Assembly: GCF_031880315.1 (NCBI RefSeq)
Contig: NZ_CP134771.1
Span: 3,034,001-3,098,000, forward strand
DNA from: Pseudomonas baltica
Lineage (GTDB): Bacteria > Pseudomonadota > Gammaproteobacteria > Pseudomonadales > Pseudomonadaceae
DNA: 64,000 nucleotides
Reading direction: 5' to 3'
Shown here one piece after another: positions 11,573-20,987 of the stretch. The position numbers and the translations under genes were made by a program. The number at the start of each line of letters is the position of its first letter. Within the stretch, counting starts at the first letter, position 1. The notes below the pieces were generated by a model. That model was not told where the DNA came from. It made no database searches and saw only the letters and a program-made list of their open reading frames with translations.

Positions 11573-12996
11573 TGGGACGCCAAGGCTGCACTGGGGATGG
11601 TCAAGGTCTGGCCGATTTTCAGCTCGTCGCTCTTCAAATTATTGGTGCCGCGCAGGCTGGCCACCGGGACCTCGTAGCGCGCGGCGATCATCGGCAGGGT
11701 TTCCCCGGCGCGCACCACGTGCTCGCTGGCCGAGCGCGCCGCCAGCTTGCCGCTGTCTCGCAGCCAGGCGATGTAGGTGCCCGGCGGCGGATTCTGCTGG
11801 AAGAACTGCTGCACGCCGGCACGGATCGAACGGGCCAAGGCCTGCTGATGCTGCGCCGATTGCAACTTGCTGGCCTCGTTGGCGTTGGAAATAAAGCCGG
11901 TCTCGACCAGAATCGACGGGATATCCGGAGATTTGAGCACCATGAACCCGGCCTGCTCGACCCGCGCCTTGTGCAACGGTGTGACGCGCCCGACGCTGCT
12001 GAGCACTTTTTGCCCCACGTTGAGGCTGGAGCTCAGCGACGCGGTCATCGACAGATCGAGCAACACGCCCGCAAGCATGCGGTCCTTGTCGTCGAGGCTG
12101 ACGTTGCCGGCACCGCCGATCAGGTCGGAACGGTTTTCGCTGTCCGCCAGCCAGCGCGCGGTTTCGGAAGTCGCGCCGCGATCGGACAAGGCAAACACCG
12201 AGGCACCGAAGGCCTGGGAGGAAGGCGCCGCATCGGCGTGGATAGAGATGAACAGGTCGGCGCCCTTCTTGCGGGCGATCTCGGTACGGCCGCGCAACGG
12301 AATGAAATAATCGCCGGTGCGGGTCAATTCGGCGCGGAAGCCCTTGTCCTGATTGATCTGGCGCTGCAATTCGCGAGCGATGCCCAGCACGATGTCTTTC
12401 TCATGCTGGCCGCGCGAGCCGGAAGCGCCTGGGTCTTCACCGCCGTGGCCGGCATCGATGACCACGACGATATCGCGTTTACCGTTGGGTACCGGCTCCA
12501 GCTTGATGCTCGGCTGGGCGGGCGAGACCGGCACCGCCGGCGTCGTGGCGACCGGTGGCGATGGCGGCGCAGGCTCGGCGTCCTGAGGCGAATCATAGAG
12601 ATCCACCACCAGGCGGTTGCCGTATTGCTGGTTGGGGGGCAGGACGAAGCTCTTGGGCGTCACCGCCTTTTTCAGGTCGATGACCACCCGCAGATCGGTT
12701 GGCGTCCGTTGCGCCGAGCGCATCGAAGTGATGGGGGTGTTGGCCATCGGTACGTTCAGCGGGCCGCCCAACGTTGCACCATTGATGTCGATGACCAGGC
12801 GATCGGGCGCCGCCAGGGTGAAGACGCTGTGCTCCACAGGCCCCGACAAGTCGAATACCAGCCGGGTGTTATCCGGGGCCCGCCACAACCGCACGCTCTT
12901 GACCTGCGAAGCGGCCAATGCATTGACCGCCACCACCGTCATTAATACTCCAACGGCCGCGACCCAAGCGCGCATGCGCATACCTTTCCCCATCAT
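11569..12996 (-). CDS. amiB: N-acetylmuramoyl-L-alanine amidase
   Basis: Periplasmic zinc amidase that cleaves the amide bond between MurNAc and the stem peptide during daughter-cell separation. About 475 residues: a signal peptide with Ala-rich hydrophobic core ending near NALAAS, an AMIN domain, a proline-rich linker, an Amidase_3 domain ([27 protein letters not shown]) and one C-terminal LysM repeat ([17 protein letters not shown]...). The start is uncertain: ATGs at 12996, 12993, 12981 and 12975 are all possible. 12996 places the start just after the tsaE stop; the last one has GGGGAAAGG at a good distance. Confidence 0.95.
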   Translation of the reverse strand: MMGKGMRMRAWVAAVGVLMTVVAVNALAASQVKSVRLWRAPDNTRLVFDLSGPVEHSVFTLAAPDRLVIDINGATLGGPLNVPMANTPITSMRSAQRTPTDLRVVIDLKKAVTPKSFVLPPNQQYGNRLVVDLYDSPQDAEPAPPSPPVATTPAVPVSPAQPSIKLEPVPNGKRDIVVVIDAGHGGEDPGASGSRGQHEKDIVLGIARELQRQINQDKGFRAELTRTGDYFIPLRGRTEIARKKGADLFISIHADAAPSSQAFGASVFALSDRGATSETARWLADSENRSDLIGGAGNVSLDDKDRMLAGVLLDLSMTASLSSSLNVGQKVLSSVGRVTPLHKARVEQAGFMVLKSPDIPSILVETGFISNANEASKLQSAQHQQALARSIRAGVQQFFQQNPPPGTYIAWLRDSGKLAARSASEHVVRAGETLPMIAARYEVPVASLRGTNNLKSDELKIGQTLTIPSAALASQ

Positions 12997-12998
12997 GA

Positions 12999-13469
12999 TC
13001 AAGTAATTTCCTGTGCCAGAACGGCACACCACGCAGTGCCGCGGTCAGTCTGCGGCGCTATATGCAGCGAGCGTCCTGCCGCTGCCGGGCTTATGGTAAT
13101 GGTCAGGTCCGGCTTTGGCAAAAAGCCTGCACCCTTCTGGGGCCACTCGATGAGGCACAGGGCATCGCCATCGAAATAATCGCGGATCCCCAAAAACTCG
13201 AGTTCCTCTGGGTCGACCAGCCGATAGAGGTCGAAGTGGAACGCTCGCACAGCGCCGATTTCATAGGGTTCCACCAAAGTGAAGGTCGGGCTCTTGACCG
13301 CGCCCACATGCCCCAGACCGCGAATCAGACCGCGCGACAGCGTAGTCTTGCCAGCGCCCAGATCGCCTTCGAGAAAAATAGTCCCAACCCCTAGAGTCAA
13401 CGCTGCCAGGCGTTTACCAAAGGCCTCCATCGCTTCTTCGCCCTGCAGATACAGCGTTACTTCTGGCAC
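12999..13469 (-). CDS. tsaE: tRNA threonylcarbamoyladenosine biosynthesis ATPase TsaE
   Basis: ATPase of the TsaB-TsaD-TsaE complex that makes t6A37 in ANN-decoding tRNAs. The 156-residue product has Walker A GDLGAGKT (residues 35-42), a conserved SPTFTLVEPY segment and a Trp near the C-terminal half (IEWPQKG). I chose the GTG at 13469: GAGGAG stands 8 nt upstream, and it gives the family-typical N-terminus (VPEVTLYLQGEEAMEAFG). The same frame stays open far upstream across nnrD, but that part is antisense-free shadow sequence. The start overlaps the end of nnrD by 13 bp. Confidence 0.95.
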   Translation of the reverse strand: MPEVTLYLQGEEAMEAFGKRLAALTLGVGTIFLEGDLGAGKTTLSRGLIRGLGHVGAVKSPTFTLVEPYEIGAVRAFHFDLYRLVDPEELEFLGIRDYFDGDALCLIEWPQKGAGFLPKPDLTITISPAAAGRSLHIAPQTDRGTAWCAVLAQEIT

Positions 13470-14329
13470 GGCGCATGCTCCTCGAGCAACTGACGAATGG
13501 CTGGGATCAGATCGCTGGCCGCCAGGCCGCGGCCATGCTGGCCTTGCTGCTCGCCAGCGCGGGCATGCAGCCAGACGCCCAGGCAGGCCGCCTCGAACGG
13601 CGCCATGCCCTGTGCCAGCAACGCCGCGATCAGGCCGGTGAGGACATCGCCCAGGCCAGCGGTGGCCATCGCCCCATGACCGTGATCGCATTGCGCCAGC
13701 CGTCCGTCCGGCGAGGCGATCAAGCTGCCGCTGCCCTTGAGCACCGCCACCGCCGCGTATTTTTTCGCCAAGGCATGCGCCGCCGCCGGGCGATCCGCCT
13801 GGATCTGCTTGATCGATACATCCAGCAAACGCGCCGCCTCGCCAGGATGCGGCGTGATTACCGCACCGGCGGGCAAGGTCACGGCACCGCTCGCCAAGCG
13901 ATTGAGCGCGTCGGCATCCCACACCTGCGGTTTGTCGGAGCAGGCCGCCATCGACAGCAGGCTGTGCCCCCAACTGCCCTGCCCCAGCCCAGGCCCGACG
14001 GCCAGCACGGTGGCCTGCTCGACCATGTTCAGCAACTGGTTGGCCGAACTGACACCTGCGGTCATGACTTCCGGCAAGCGCACCAGCGCCGCCGCGACGT
14101 GCTCCGGACGAGTGGCCAGCGATACCATGCCGGCACCGCTGCGCAGCGCGCATTCGGCGCTCAACAGGCTGGCGCCGCCGGTGCCGTGATCGCCACCGAT
14201 GACCAGCACGCGGCCGAACTGGCCTTTATGACTGTCGGGCTCGCGCGGCGTCAACACAGGTGTGGTGAGGGCGGTGAGCAGCACGGGAGGGTGCGATACG
14301 TCGGGGAGTGAGTCGTCGGGCAGCAGCAT
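13457..14329 (-). CDS. nnrD: ADP-dependent NAD(P)H-hydrate dehydratase
   Basis: Repairs NAD(P)H hydrates by ADP-dependent dehydration. The 290-residue protein is a ribokinase-like carbohydrate-kinase fold with GGDHGTGGASLLSAECALRSGAGMVS, GPGLGQG, TPHPGEAARLL and the C-terminal GAMATAGLGDVLTGLIAALLA signature. It is a stand-alone dehydratase: the epimerase domain fused to it in E. coli is absent here. It is the first gene of the nnrD-tsaE-amiB-mutL-miaA-hfq-hflX-hflK-hflC run and is divergent from queG. Confidence 0.93.
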   Translation of the reverse strand: MLLPDDSLPDVSHPPVLLTALTTPVLTPREPDSHKGQFGRVLVIGGDHGTGGASLLSAECALRSGAGMVSLATRPEHVAAALVRLPEVMTAGVSSANQLLNMVEQATVLAVGPGLGQGSWGHSLLSMAACSDKPQVWDADALNRLASGAVTLPAGAVITPHPGEAARLLDVSIKQIQADRPAAAHALAKKYAAVAVLKGSGSLIASPDGRLAQCDHGHGAMATAGLGDVLTGLIAALLAQGMAPFEAACLGVWLHARAGEQQGQHGRGLAASDLIPAIRQLLEEHAPCQK

Positions 14330-14360
14330 GCTTTAACCTTCGGGAGCAATGTCTGGCAGA

Positions 14361-14366
14361 ATTATA
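14361..14366 (-). promoter_or_regulatory. Candidate -10 box for the nnrD operon
   Basis: A perfect TATAAT on the minus strand in the 66-bp gap between divergent nnrD and queG, 32 bp upstream of the nnrD ATG. No convincing -35 box lies at 16-18 bp, so this is a motif-level call only. Confidence 0.4.
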
Positions 14367-14395
14367 CGCACCTCAGCCCTGGTTGCCTCCCTCGC

Positions 14396-15472
14396 ATGTC
14401 TAGCAATGCCGCCGATCTTTATGCCCTGGCCGACTCCATCAAGGAGTGGGGCCGCGAACTGGGCTTCCAGCAGGTCGGCATCGCCGGGCTGGACCTTGGC
14501 GAGCATGAACACCACCTGCAGCGCTGGCTCGACGCCGGCTACCATGGCGAAATGGACTACATGGGCGCCCACGGCACCAAGCGCTCGCACCCCGAGGAGT
14601 TGGTGCCGGGGACGTTGCGGGTGGTGTCGCTGCGCATGGACTACCTGCCCGGCGATACGCGCATGGCCCAGCAGTTGGCACAGCCCGACAAAGCCTACGT
14701 GTCGCGCTACGCCTTGGGCCGTGACTACCACAAGCTGATCCGCAAACGCGTTCAGCAACTGGCCGAACGCATCCAGGCAGCGATCGGGCCGTTTGGCTAT
14801 CGCGCCTTCGTCGACAGCGCCCCGGTGCTCGAAAAAGCCATCGCCGAACAGGCGGGGCTGGGCTGGATCGGCAAGAACACCCTGGTACTCAATCGCAAGG
14901 CTGGCAGCTACTTCTTCCTCGCCGAGCTGTTCGTCGACATGCCCCTGCCGATCGACCCGCCGCACACCACCGAACATTGCGGGCGTTGTACCGCCTGTCT
15001 GGATGTCTGCCCGACTGCGGCGTTCGTCGGCCCTTACGTGCTGGACGCGCGGCGTTGTATCTCGTACCTGACCATCGAGCTGAAAAGCGCGATACCCGTG
15101 GAATTGCGCGCGCTGATCGGCAATCGGGTATTCGGCTGTGATGACTGCCAGATGGTCTGCCCGTGGAATCGCTTTGCCCGGCCCACCGGAGAAACGGACT
15201 TCAGCCCTCGGCACAATCTCGACAATGCCGACCTGGCCCAGTTGTTTTTGTGGGACGAAGCGCACTTTTTGAGCAGCACCGAGGGTTCGCCCCTGCGCCG
15301 CGCTGGCTATGAACGCTGGCTGCGCAATCTTGCAGTGGGATTGGGCAACGCGCCGTCGACCATACCCGTGCTGGAAGCCCTGCAAGCGCGCCGCGAGCAT
15401 CCTTCGGCGCTGGTGCGCGAGCATGTGGAGTGGGCGTTGGCGCAACATGCGCAGCGGGCGCAGGCATCTTGA
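14396..15472 (+). CDS. queG: Epoxyqueuosine reductase
   Basis: Iron-sulfur and cobalamin enzyme that reduces epoxyqueuosine to queuosine in the wobble position of tRNAs. The 358 residues include the QueG N-terminal domain, two 4Fe-4S binding sets (CGRCTACLDVCP and a second CDDCQMVCPWN), and C-terminal HEAT-like helices. The ATG at 14396 gives MSSNAADLYALADSIKEWG. It is divergent from nnrD and ends at a strong hairpin. Confidence 0.96.
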   Translation: MSSNAADLYALADSIKEWGRELGFQQVGIAGLDLGEHEHHLQRWLDAGYHGEMDYMGAHGTKRSHPEELVPGTLRVVSLRMDYLPGDTRMAQQLAQPDKAYVSRYALGRDYHKLIRKRVQQLAERIQAAIGPFGYRAFVDSAPVLEKAIAEQAGLGWIGKNTLVLNRKAGSYFFLAELFVDMPLPIDPPHTTEHCGRCTACLDVCPTAAFVGPYVLDARRCISYLTIELKSAIPVELRALIGNRVFGCDDCQMVCPWNRFARPTGETDFSPRHNLDNADLAQLFLWDEAHFLSSTEGSPLRRAGYERWLRNLAVGLGNAPSTIPVLEALQARREHPSALVREHVEWALAQHAQRAQAS

Positions 15473-15483
15473 TCGATGCGAAA

Positions 15484-15521
15484 ATCGGCCCTTGCGATAC
15501 TCGCAAAGGGCCGATCTTTTT
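15484..15521 (+). terminator. Intrinsic terminator after queG
   Basis: A long stem (ATCGGCCCTTGCGA with TCGCAAAGGGCCGAT) followed by CTTTTT. It is immediately followed by three tandem copies of GGCTAAC/GCTAACG. It could also stop transcripts leaving orn in the opposite direction. Confidence 0.85.
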
Positions 15522-15574
15522 AAGCTAACGGCTAACGGCTAACGGCTTACTGCTTATCCAAAGAGCCCCAAGGA

Positions 15575-16117
15575 TCAAAACTTGATGAAATGCTTGCGGT
15601 AGTGCTGCAACTCGGCGATCGACTCGCGGATGTCGTCCAGCGCCAGGTGGGTGCTGCCCTTCTGGAAGCTGTCCTTGACCTCCAGCGCCCAGCGCGCGGC
15701 CAGCTCCTTGAGGGTCGAGACGTCAAGGTTGCGGTAGTGGAAGTAGTTTTCCAGCCCGCGCATGTGGCGATACAGGAAGCGGCGGTCCTGGCAGATGCTG
15801 TTGCCGCAGATCGGCGACTTGCCCTTGGGCACCCACTGCTCCAGGAAGGCGATGGTCTGCGCCTCGGCCTCGGCCATGCTGATGGTGCTCTCGCGGACAC
15901 GCTGGGTCAGGCCCGAACCGCCGTGCTGGCGGGTGTTCCACTCGTCCATGCCGGCGAGGATCTCGTCGCTCTGATGAATGGCGATCACTGGGCCTTCGGC
16001 CAGGGTGTTCAGGTCGCTGTCGGTGACGATGGTGGCCATTTCGATGATGACGTCGTGGTCGGGATCGAGGCCGGTCATTTCCAGGTCGATCCAGATGAGG
16101 TTCTGCGGGTTTTGCAT
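15575..16117 (-). CDS. orn: Oligoribonuclease
   Basis: DEDDh 3'-5' exonuclease that degrades very short RNAs; in Pseudomonas it also clears pGpG from c-di-GMP breakdown, so it is functionally linked to the EAL protein elsewhere in this window. The 180 residues show [10 protein letters not shown] (D and E ligands), [13 protein letters not shown] and the C-terminal [12 protein letters not shown] (His and Asp). It is divergent from rsgA, the arrangement common to pseudomonads. Confidence 0.98.
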   Translation of the reverse strand: MQNPQNLIWIDLEMTGLDPDHDVIIEMATIVTDSDLNTLAEGPVIAIHQSDEILAGMDEWNTRQHGGSGLTQRVRESTISMAEAEAQTIAFLEQWVPKGKSPICGNSICQDRRFLYRHMRGLENYFHYRNLDVSTLKELAARWALEVKDSFQKGSTHLALDDIRESIAELQHYRKHFIKF

Positions 16118-16276
16118 GGGTAAGGCTCCTCGGCGTAGCTGCGCAGTTTAGCCTAGCCGGGCGTGCTAAACTCGCCGCCGTTTCGATCATTACTGCGGTT
16201 TTGTCACTGCATGCATGCAGTGACGCGCTGCGTCGATTCGTTTTCAACCTCAAATTGCTCTTCACGTGGAAGTCCC

Positions 16277-17308
16277 ATGGCCAAACGCCAGTTAAACCGC
16301 CGCCAGAACTGGCGCATCGAAAAAGTCCAGGGTGAGCGCGCCGCGCGTGCGGCCAAACGCGAACTACACACACTGGAGACGCTGGAAGGCGGCGAGCTGG
16401 GACCTGAGCAAATCGGCCTGGTGATCGCGCACTTCGGCGTTCAGGTCGAGGTGGAGGCGCGTGAAGGCGAACTGGCCGGCCAGGTATTCCGCTGCCACTT
16501 GCGGGCCAACCTGCCTGCGCTGGTGACCGGCGACCAGGTGGTCTGGCGCGCAGGCAACCAAGGCATCGGCGTGATCGTCGCGCAACTGCCGCGCAACACC
16601 GAGCTGTGCCGGCCCGACAGCCGCGGCCAGTTGAAACCGGTAGCGGCCAACGTCGACCTGATCGTGATCGTCTTCGCGCCGATGCCCGAGCCCCACGCCA
16701 ATCTCATCGACCGCTATCTGGTGGCCGCCGAGCACGCTGGCATTCACCCGCTGCTGCTGCTGAACAAGGCCGACCTGATCGACGAGCAGAACGCGCCAGC
16801 GCTCAACGCATTATTGGCGGTGTATCGACAGTTGGGTTATCCGTTGCTGGAAGTGTCGGCGCACCACGGCGACGGTATGCAGCAACTGCAAGCCCGCCTG
16901 GATGGGCACATCAGCGTGTTCGTCGGGCAATCGGGGGTGGGCAAGTCGTCGCTGGTCAACAGCCTGCTGCCGGAAGTGCAGACCCGCGTCGGGCCGCTGT
17001 CGGAACTGTCCGGTCAGGGCACCCATACCACGACCACGGCGCGGTTGTTTCACTTCCCCGGCGGCGGCGAGCTGATCGACTCACCGGGTATTCGCGAATT
17101 CGGCCTGGGCCATGTCAGCCGTGCCGATGTCGAGGCAGGGTTCATCGAGTTCGCCGACCTGCTCGGTACCTGCCGCTTCCGCGACTGCAAGCACGATCGT
17201 GAACCCGGCTGTGCGCTGCTCATGGCCTTGGACGATGGTCGTGTGCAGCAACAGCGAATGAACAGTTATCGCTCGATCATCGCCAGTTTGCCGCAGGATT
17301 CTTACTGA
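16277..17308 (+). CDS. rsgA: Small ribosomal subunit biogenesis GTPase RsgA
   Basis: Circularly permuted GTPase that checks late 30S maturation. From the ATG at 16277 the protein has 343 residues starting [16 protein letters not shown]; the upstream 38 open codons lack family similarity. An N-terminal OB fold is followed by the permuted order G4 (LLNKADL), then G1 (GQSGVGKSS, about residue 216), then G3 (DSPG), and a C-terminal zinc finger ([14 protein letters not shown]). Confidence 0.96.
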   Translation: MAKRQLNRRQNWRIEKVQGERAARAAKRELHTLETLEGGELGPEQIGLVIAHFGVQVEVEAREGELAGQVFRCHLRANLPALVTGDQVVWRAGNQGIGVIVAQLPRNTELCRPDSRGQLKPVAANVDLIVIVFAPMPEPHANLIDRYLVAAEHAGIHPLLLLNKADLIDEQNAPALNALLAVYRQLGYPLLEVSAHHGDGMQQLQARLDGHISVFVGQSGVGKSSLVNSLLPEVQTRVGPLSELSGQGTHTTTTARLFHFPGGGELIDSPGIREFGLGHVSRADVEAGFIEFADLLGTCRFRDCKHDREPGCALLMALDDGRVQQQRMNSYRSIIASLPQDSY

Positions 17309-17333
17309 TCGGGATCGGTGCTGGCCGGACCGA

Positions 17334-17389
17334 CCCTTCGCGGCCAGAGCCCGCTCCCAGACTGTGGAAGCGGGGTCTGCCTGCGAAGG
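17334..17389. repeat. Degenerate REP inverted pair
   Basis: Convergent rsgA/motB intergenic region holding a diverged copy of the window-wide REP family: CCCTTCGCGGCCAG... facing ...CTGCGAAGG. Several bases differ from the consensus seen at 55.9 kb. Confidence 0.6.
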
Positions 17390-17409
17390 CGCTGGCAAGA
17401 TCACCCCGG

Positions 17410-18417
17410 TTAAGGCGAAGTGCCCTTCAGCGGCCCGTTATCGAAGATATTGACCTTCTGCCGTACCTGGTTCGGCTGCACGGGCGGGCCCGGCTCGATC
17501 GAGGCGCCTGGCTGGCCCGGAGCTGCCGGCGTTGCAGGCGCCGCATCCTTGCCGTCATCCGGCGACTGCTCGCCTTCGATGGCCTTCTCGGCCTTCTTGG
17601 TCAGCACCACGATGTCGATACGACGGTTGATCGGGCTTAGCGGGTTCTTGCGATCGAACAGCGACGACGAAGCAAAACCTACCACTCGCGCCACCTGATT
17701 GTCAGGATAGCTACCCGCTACCAGTGCGCGCCGTGCGGCGTTGGCACGGTTGGCCGACAACTCCCAGTTACCCATGCCGTTGACGTTGTTGTAAGCGGTG
17801 GCATCGGTATGACCGCTGATGCTGATCTTGTTCGGCACCGCCTTGATGGTGTCGGCCATGGCCAGCAGGATGTCTTCGAAATATGGCTTGAGGCGCGCAC
17901 TGCCAAGGTCGAACATCGGCCGGTTGTCGGCGTCGTTGATCTGGATGCGCAACCCTTCCTGGGTGATCTCGAACAGGATCTGGTCCTTGAACTTGGCCAG
18001 TTGCGGGTTCTCGTCGACCTTGGTCTGCAACTCCTGCAGCAACAGTTCGAGGCGCTGCTTCTCGACCGCTTCGTCGTTCTTGCTGATGTTGTCCTGGGTG
18101 TCGTTTTTCTGGGTTTCGGGCTTGGCCGGCGACACTTCCTGCTCCGGATTGAGCGTCGCGTCCGGAGCCAGCTGCGGCGAACCGCCGAGGTCGATCACAT
18201 AGGGCGAGCCGCTCTCGGTAAAGCCGATCGGGTCCTTGAAATAACCGGCAATGGCGATCTTCTGTTCCGGCGTGGCGTTGGACAACAGCCACAGCACCAG
18301 GAAGAACGCCATCATTGCCGTGGCGAAGTCGGCGAAGGCGATTTTCCAGGCGCCCCCGTGGTGTCCGCCACCGAAGCGCTTGACGCGCTTGATGATTATG
18401 GGCTGGTTATTTTCCAT
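17410..18417 (-). CDS. motB: Flagellar motor protein MotB
   Basis: Stator subunit that anchors the MotAB proton channel to peptidoglycan. The 335 residues contain a basic N-terminus (IIIKRVKRFGGGHHGG), a single membrane helix with the proton-accepting Asp (IAFADFATAMMAFFLVLWLL, residue near 31), a coiled linker, an OmpA-like peptidoglycan-binding domain (ISGHTDAT, NWELSANRANAARRAL) and a Pro-rich tail. It follows motA after three bases. Confidence 0.97.
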   Translation of the reverse strand: MENNQPIIIKRVKRFGGGHHGGAWKIAFADFATAMMAFFLVLWLLSNATPEQKIAIAGYFKDPIGFTESGSPYVIDLGGSPQLAPDATLNPEQEVSPAKPETQKNDTQDNISKNDEAVEKQRLELLLQELQTKVDENPQLAKFKDQILFEITQEGLRIQINDADNRPMFDLGSARLKPYFEDILLAMADTIKAVPNKISISGHTDATAYNNVNGMGNWELSANRANAARRALVAGSYPDNQVARVVGFASSSLFDRKNPLSPINRRIDIVVLTKKAEKAIEGEQSPDDGKDAAPATPAAPGQPGASIEPGPPVQPNQVRQKVNIFDNGPLKGTSP

Positions 18418-18420
18418 GGA

Positions 18421-19272
18421 TCAGCGACCGCGGACCGCTTGCTCCAGCTCGGCAAAGCTGGGGCGGTGGGCTGGATACAGGACTTTACGACCGAATTCCA
18501 CGGCCAGCGACGGCGGCATCCCGGAGGCCGAAGCCACCAGAGAAGCCTTGATCGATTCGTAAACGTTGACCTCTTCCTTGGCATCATGGGCCAGGCACTG
18601 GGCCAGCGGGCCGAAGAAACCATAAGCCGCCAGAATACCGAGGAAAGTACCGACCAGTGCCGCCCCCACGTGGCCACCGATCGCAGCTTTGTCACCGTCA
18701 CCCAGCGAGGCCATGGTCACCACGATACCCAGTACCGCCGCGACGATACCGAAGCCCGGCAAGCCATCGGAAATGCCTGTCACGGCATGGGAAGGGTGTT
18801 CGAGCTCTTCCTTCATGCTGAGGATTTCCATGTCGAACAGACCTTCGAGCTCGTGGGGTGCCATGTTGCCGGACGACATGATGCGCAGGTAATCGCAGAT
18901 GAACGCCGTCATGCGCTCATCTTTGAGGATGGTCGGGTACTTGGCGAAAATCGGGCTGGCCGAAGCGTCTTCGATGTCCGCTTCGATGGCCATCATGCCT
19001 TCACGACGACTCTTGTTCAGAATCTCGTAGATCAGGCTGAGGATTTCCAGGTAAAAGGCATGGGTGAACCGTGAGCCGAACATCTTCAGGGCTTTCTTGA
19101 AGACGTGCATGGTCATGTAGCCCGGGTTGGACTGCAGGAATGCGCCCAGCGCCGCGCCGCCGATGATCAGGACCTCGAAGGGCTGGATCAACGCTGCGAT
19201 CTGACCGTGGGACAGCACGTAACCGCCTAGCACACTAGCGATTACGACGATGATGCCGATAATTTTAGCCAT
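18421..19272 (-). CDS. motA: Flagellar motor stator protein MotA
   Basis: Channel subunit of the proton-driven stator. The 283-residue long-type MotA has four membrane helices (two N-terminal, two in the region LPGFGIVAAVLGIVVTMASLG to the LVGTFLGILAAYGFFGP segment), with the cytoplasmic loop that contacts FliG and conserved prolines near the third and fourth helices. It is preceded by a FliA-type promoter and followed directly by motB. Confidence 0.97.
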   Translation of the reverse strand: MAKIIGIIVVIASVLGGYVLSHGQIAALIQPFEVLIIGGAALGAFLQSNPGYMTMHVFKKALKMFGSRFTHAFYLEILSLIYEILNKSRREGMMAIEADIEDASASPIFAKYPTILKDERMTAFICDYLRIMSSGNMAPHELEGLFDMEILSMKEELEHPSHAVTGISDGLPGFGIVAAVLGIVVTMASLGDGDKAAIGGHVGAALVGTFLGILAAYGFFGPLAQCLAHDAKEEVNVYESIKASLVASASGMPPSLAVEFGRKVLYPAHRPSFAELEQAVRGR

Positions 19273-19339
19273 AGGTTAGCAAACACTTACGAAGTCGTGG
19301 ACGGGGCTGGGCATAAGCAATTTAGTTCAGATGCCCTAC

Positions 19340-19366
19340 TTATCGGCAGAGGTGCGTCAGACTATA
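19340..19366 (-). promoter_or_regulatory. FliA (sigma-28) promoter for motAB
   Basis: Minus-strand TATAGTCT, 11 bp, GCCGATAA. The -10 matches the sigma-28 consensus exactly, the -35 matches 6 of 8 bases (TAAAGTTT) and the spacing is the usual 11 bp. It lies 68 bp upstream of the motA ATG. Confidence 0.85.
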
Positions 19367-19420
19367 GTTAGTCGACATGAAAAACCAGTTTGCCCCCTCC
19401 CGCTTGCCAGTGAAGTGCCC

Positions 19421-20942
19421 ATGCCACCGCAGACACCCCGTACGCTACAAGCCTGGATCAAGCTGCTCAACAGCATTCGCCTGCCCGTAGCGCGCCTCGC
19501 CCACGAGCGGGTCAGCAGTGCGATCAACGACAGCAACCGCTCCCTGCGCGAGATCTCCGAGCGCATGCAGGATAGCCCGGCGCTGGTCCTGAGCGTGATC
19601 CGCGAGGCCAACATGGCGGTCAGCAACGAGCTGGTGGAGCCCGCCGAGAGCCTGGAAATCGCCATCAATCGCCTGGGCCTCAAGCGCACCGGCGAGCTGC
19701 TGCGGTCATTGCCGGCCGTTGAAGCGGACGACCTTCCGGTGGCGCTGCGCCAGTTGCAAATGATCAGTCTGCACGCCAGCCAGCAGGCCAATGGCCTGTT
19801 CGCCGCACGGCTGGCGCGCCTGTGGCAAGAGATCCACTGGGGCAGCCTGCTGTTTCTCTCGCCGCTGTGGCCATTGGCAATCAGCCATCCCAAGCTGCTG
19901 GAGGAGTGGGAATTGCGGGTTATCCACAAGCGCGAACCGGTCGCCAAGGTCGAGCTCGAGCTGTTCGGCATCCGCCTGCTGGAGCTTTGCCAGGCCATGG
20001 CCGAACTGTGGCGCCTGCCGCTGTGGATCATTCAGGGCTATCGCCTGTTGCAGAACGAACGGCGGCAACTGGTGCGGGTCATGCACATCGCGCGGCATCG
20101 CGAGCTGGGGCTGCAGCAACAGCAGGAGCTCGACAGCGATCCGGAACTGCGGCGCTGGCTCAATCAGCCCGGCCAATACGGTGTTGCTGGCCAACGGCCT
20201 GGCGCTGTCGGCGCAGCAAGCCTGGGACAGCCCCCACAACACGCGCTGGCAGTACCTGACCTGCCTGTACCTGCAAATGCCCTTGGGCGATCTGCAGCAA
20301 CAGGTGCACCAGCAAGCGGTGCTCAGTGCGCAAAATCATGCCGGCCCCGGGATCTGGCACCCGGCCACCGCGCTGCTCTGGCCGTGGGATCAACGCCGGG
20401 AGCATAAAGGCATGGTCGCCGCAGCGGCGCCCAGTGCCCATGACCTCAAGCGCTGGAGCAAATTCTGTACCGAGCTGCTGGCGGAACCGAGCCGCTTCAA
20501 CAACGCCATGGAACTGACCAACTGGGCGCGAGATGCCCTGGTGGCGAGCGGCATGAGCCGCATCATGATGCTGATGACCGACAAGGGCATGACCCAGTTG
20601 CGCGTACACCAGATCGCCGGTCTGCCGGAGCCGTCGGCGCAACTGACCCTCAACATCGACCACAGCACGCTGCTGCAACACCTGACACGCCAGGCCGGGC
20701 AGATCCGTATCACCCTGGAGAACCACGACCAGTACTGGTCCAAGCTGCCCGCCAGCCTGCGCACCTTGTTCCGCGGCGACAACCTGCTGGCTCGGTCGCT
20801 GGTGAGCAATGGCCGCGTGGTCATGATCCTGCTGGCCGATCAGGGCGGCGGGCCGTTTTCCGAGATCACCGTGCAAGCCTTCGGTAAAACCGCGCAATGT
20901 ATCGAGCGCGCCCTGACCACCTTTAGCAACCGCAGCCGATGA
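19421..20942 (+). pseudogene. HDOD domain protein with a +1 frameshift
   Basis: The first 250 codons from the ATG at 19421 (MPPQTPRTLQAWIKLLNSI...) read as an HDOD-type signalling domain, a catalytically inactive relative of HD phosphodiesterases. After ...RRWLNQP the frame turns into low-quality sequence, while the next frame takes over cleanly with ANTVLLANGLALSAQQAW and runs to the stop at 20942. Removing one base from CCCGG at 20168-20172 restores a single protein of about 506 residues with a GAF-like C-terminal half. The change is either a sequencing or assembly error or a recent natural mutation; coding character is otherwise normal on both sides. It is divergent from motA, and a homologue occupies this position in other pseudomonads. 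Confidence 0.8.
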
Positions 20943-20987
20943 TGCTTGCGTTACAATTGCGGCTTTCCTTCGACGTGGTGATTTCGC

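Noticed and set aside
13470..14153. Upstream extension of the tsaE frame
   Set aside because: It runs within the nnrD coding region in another frame; the GTG at 13469 has a strong ribosome site and family-typical N-terminus.
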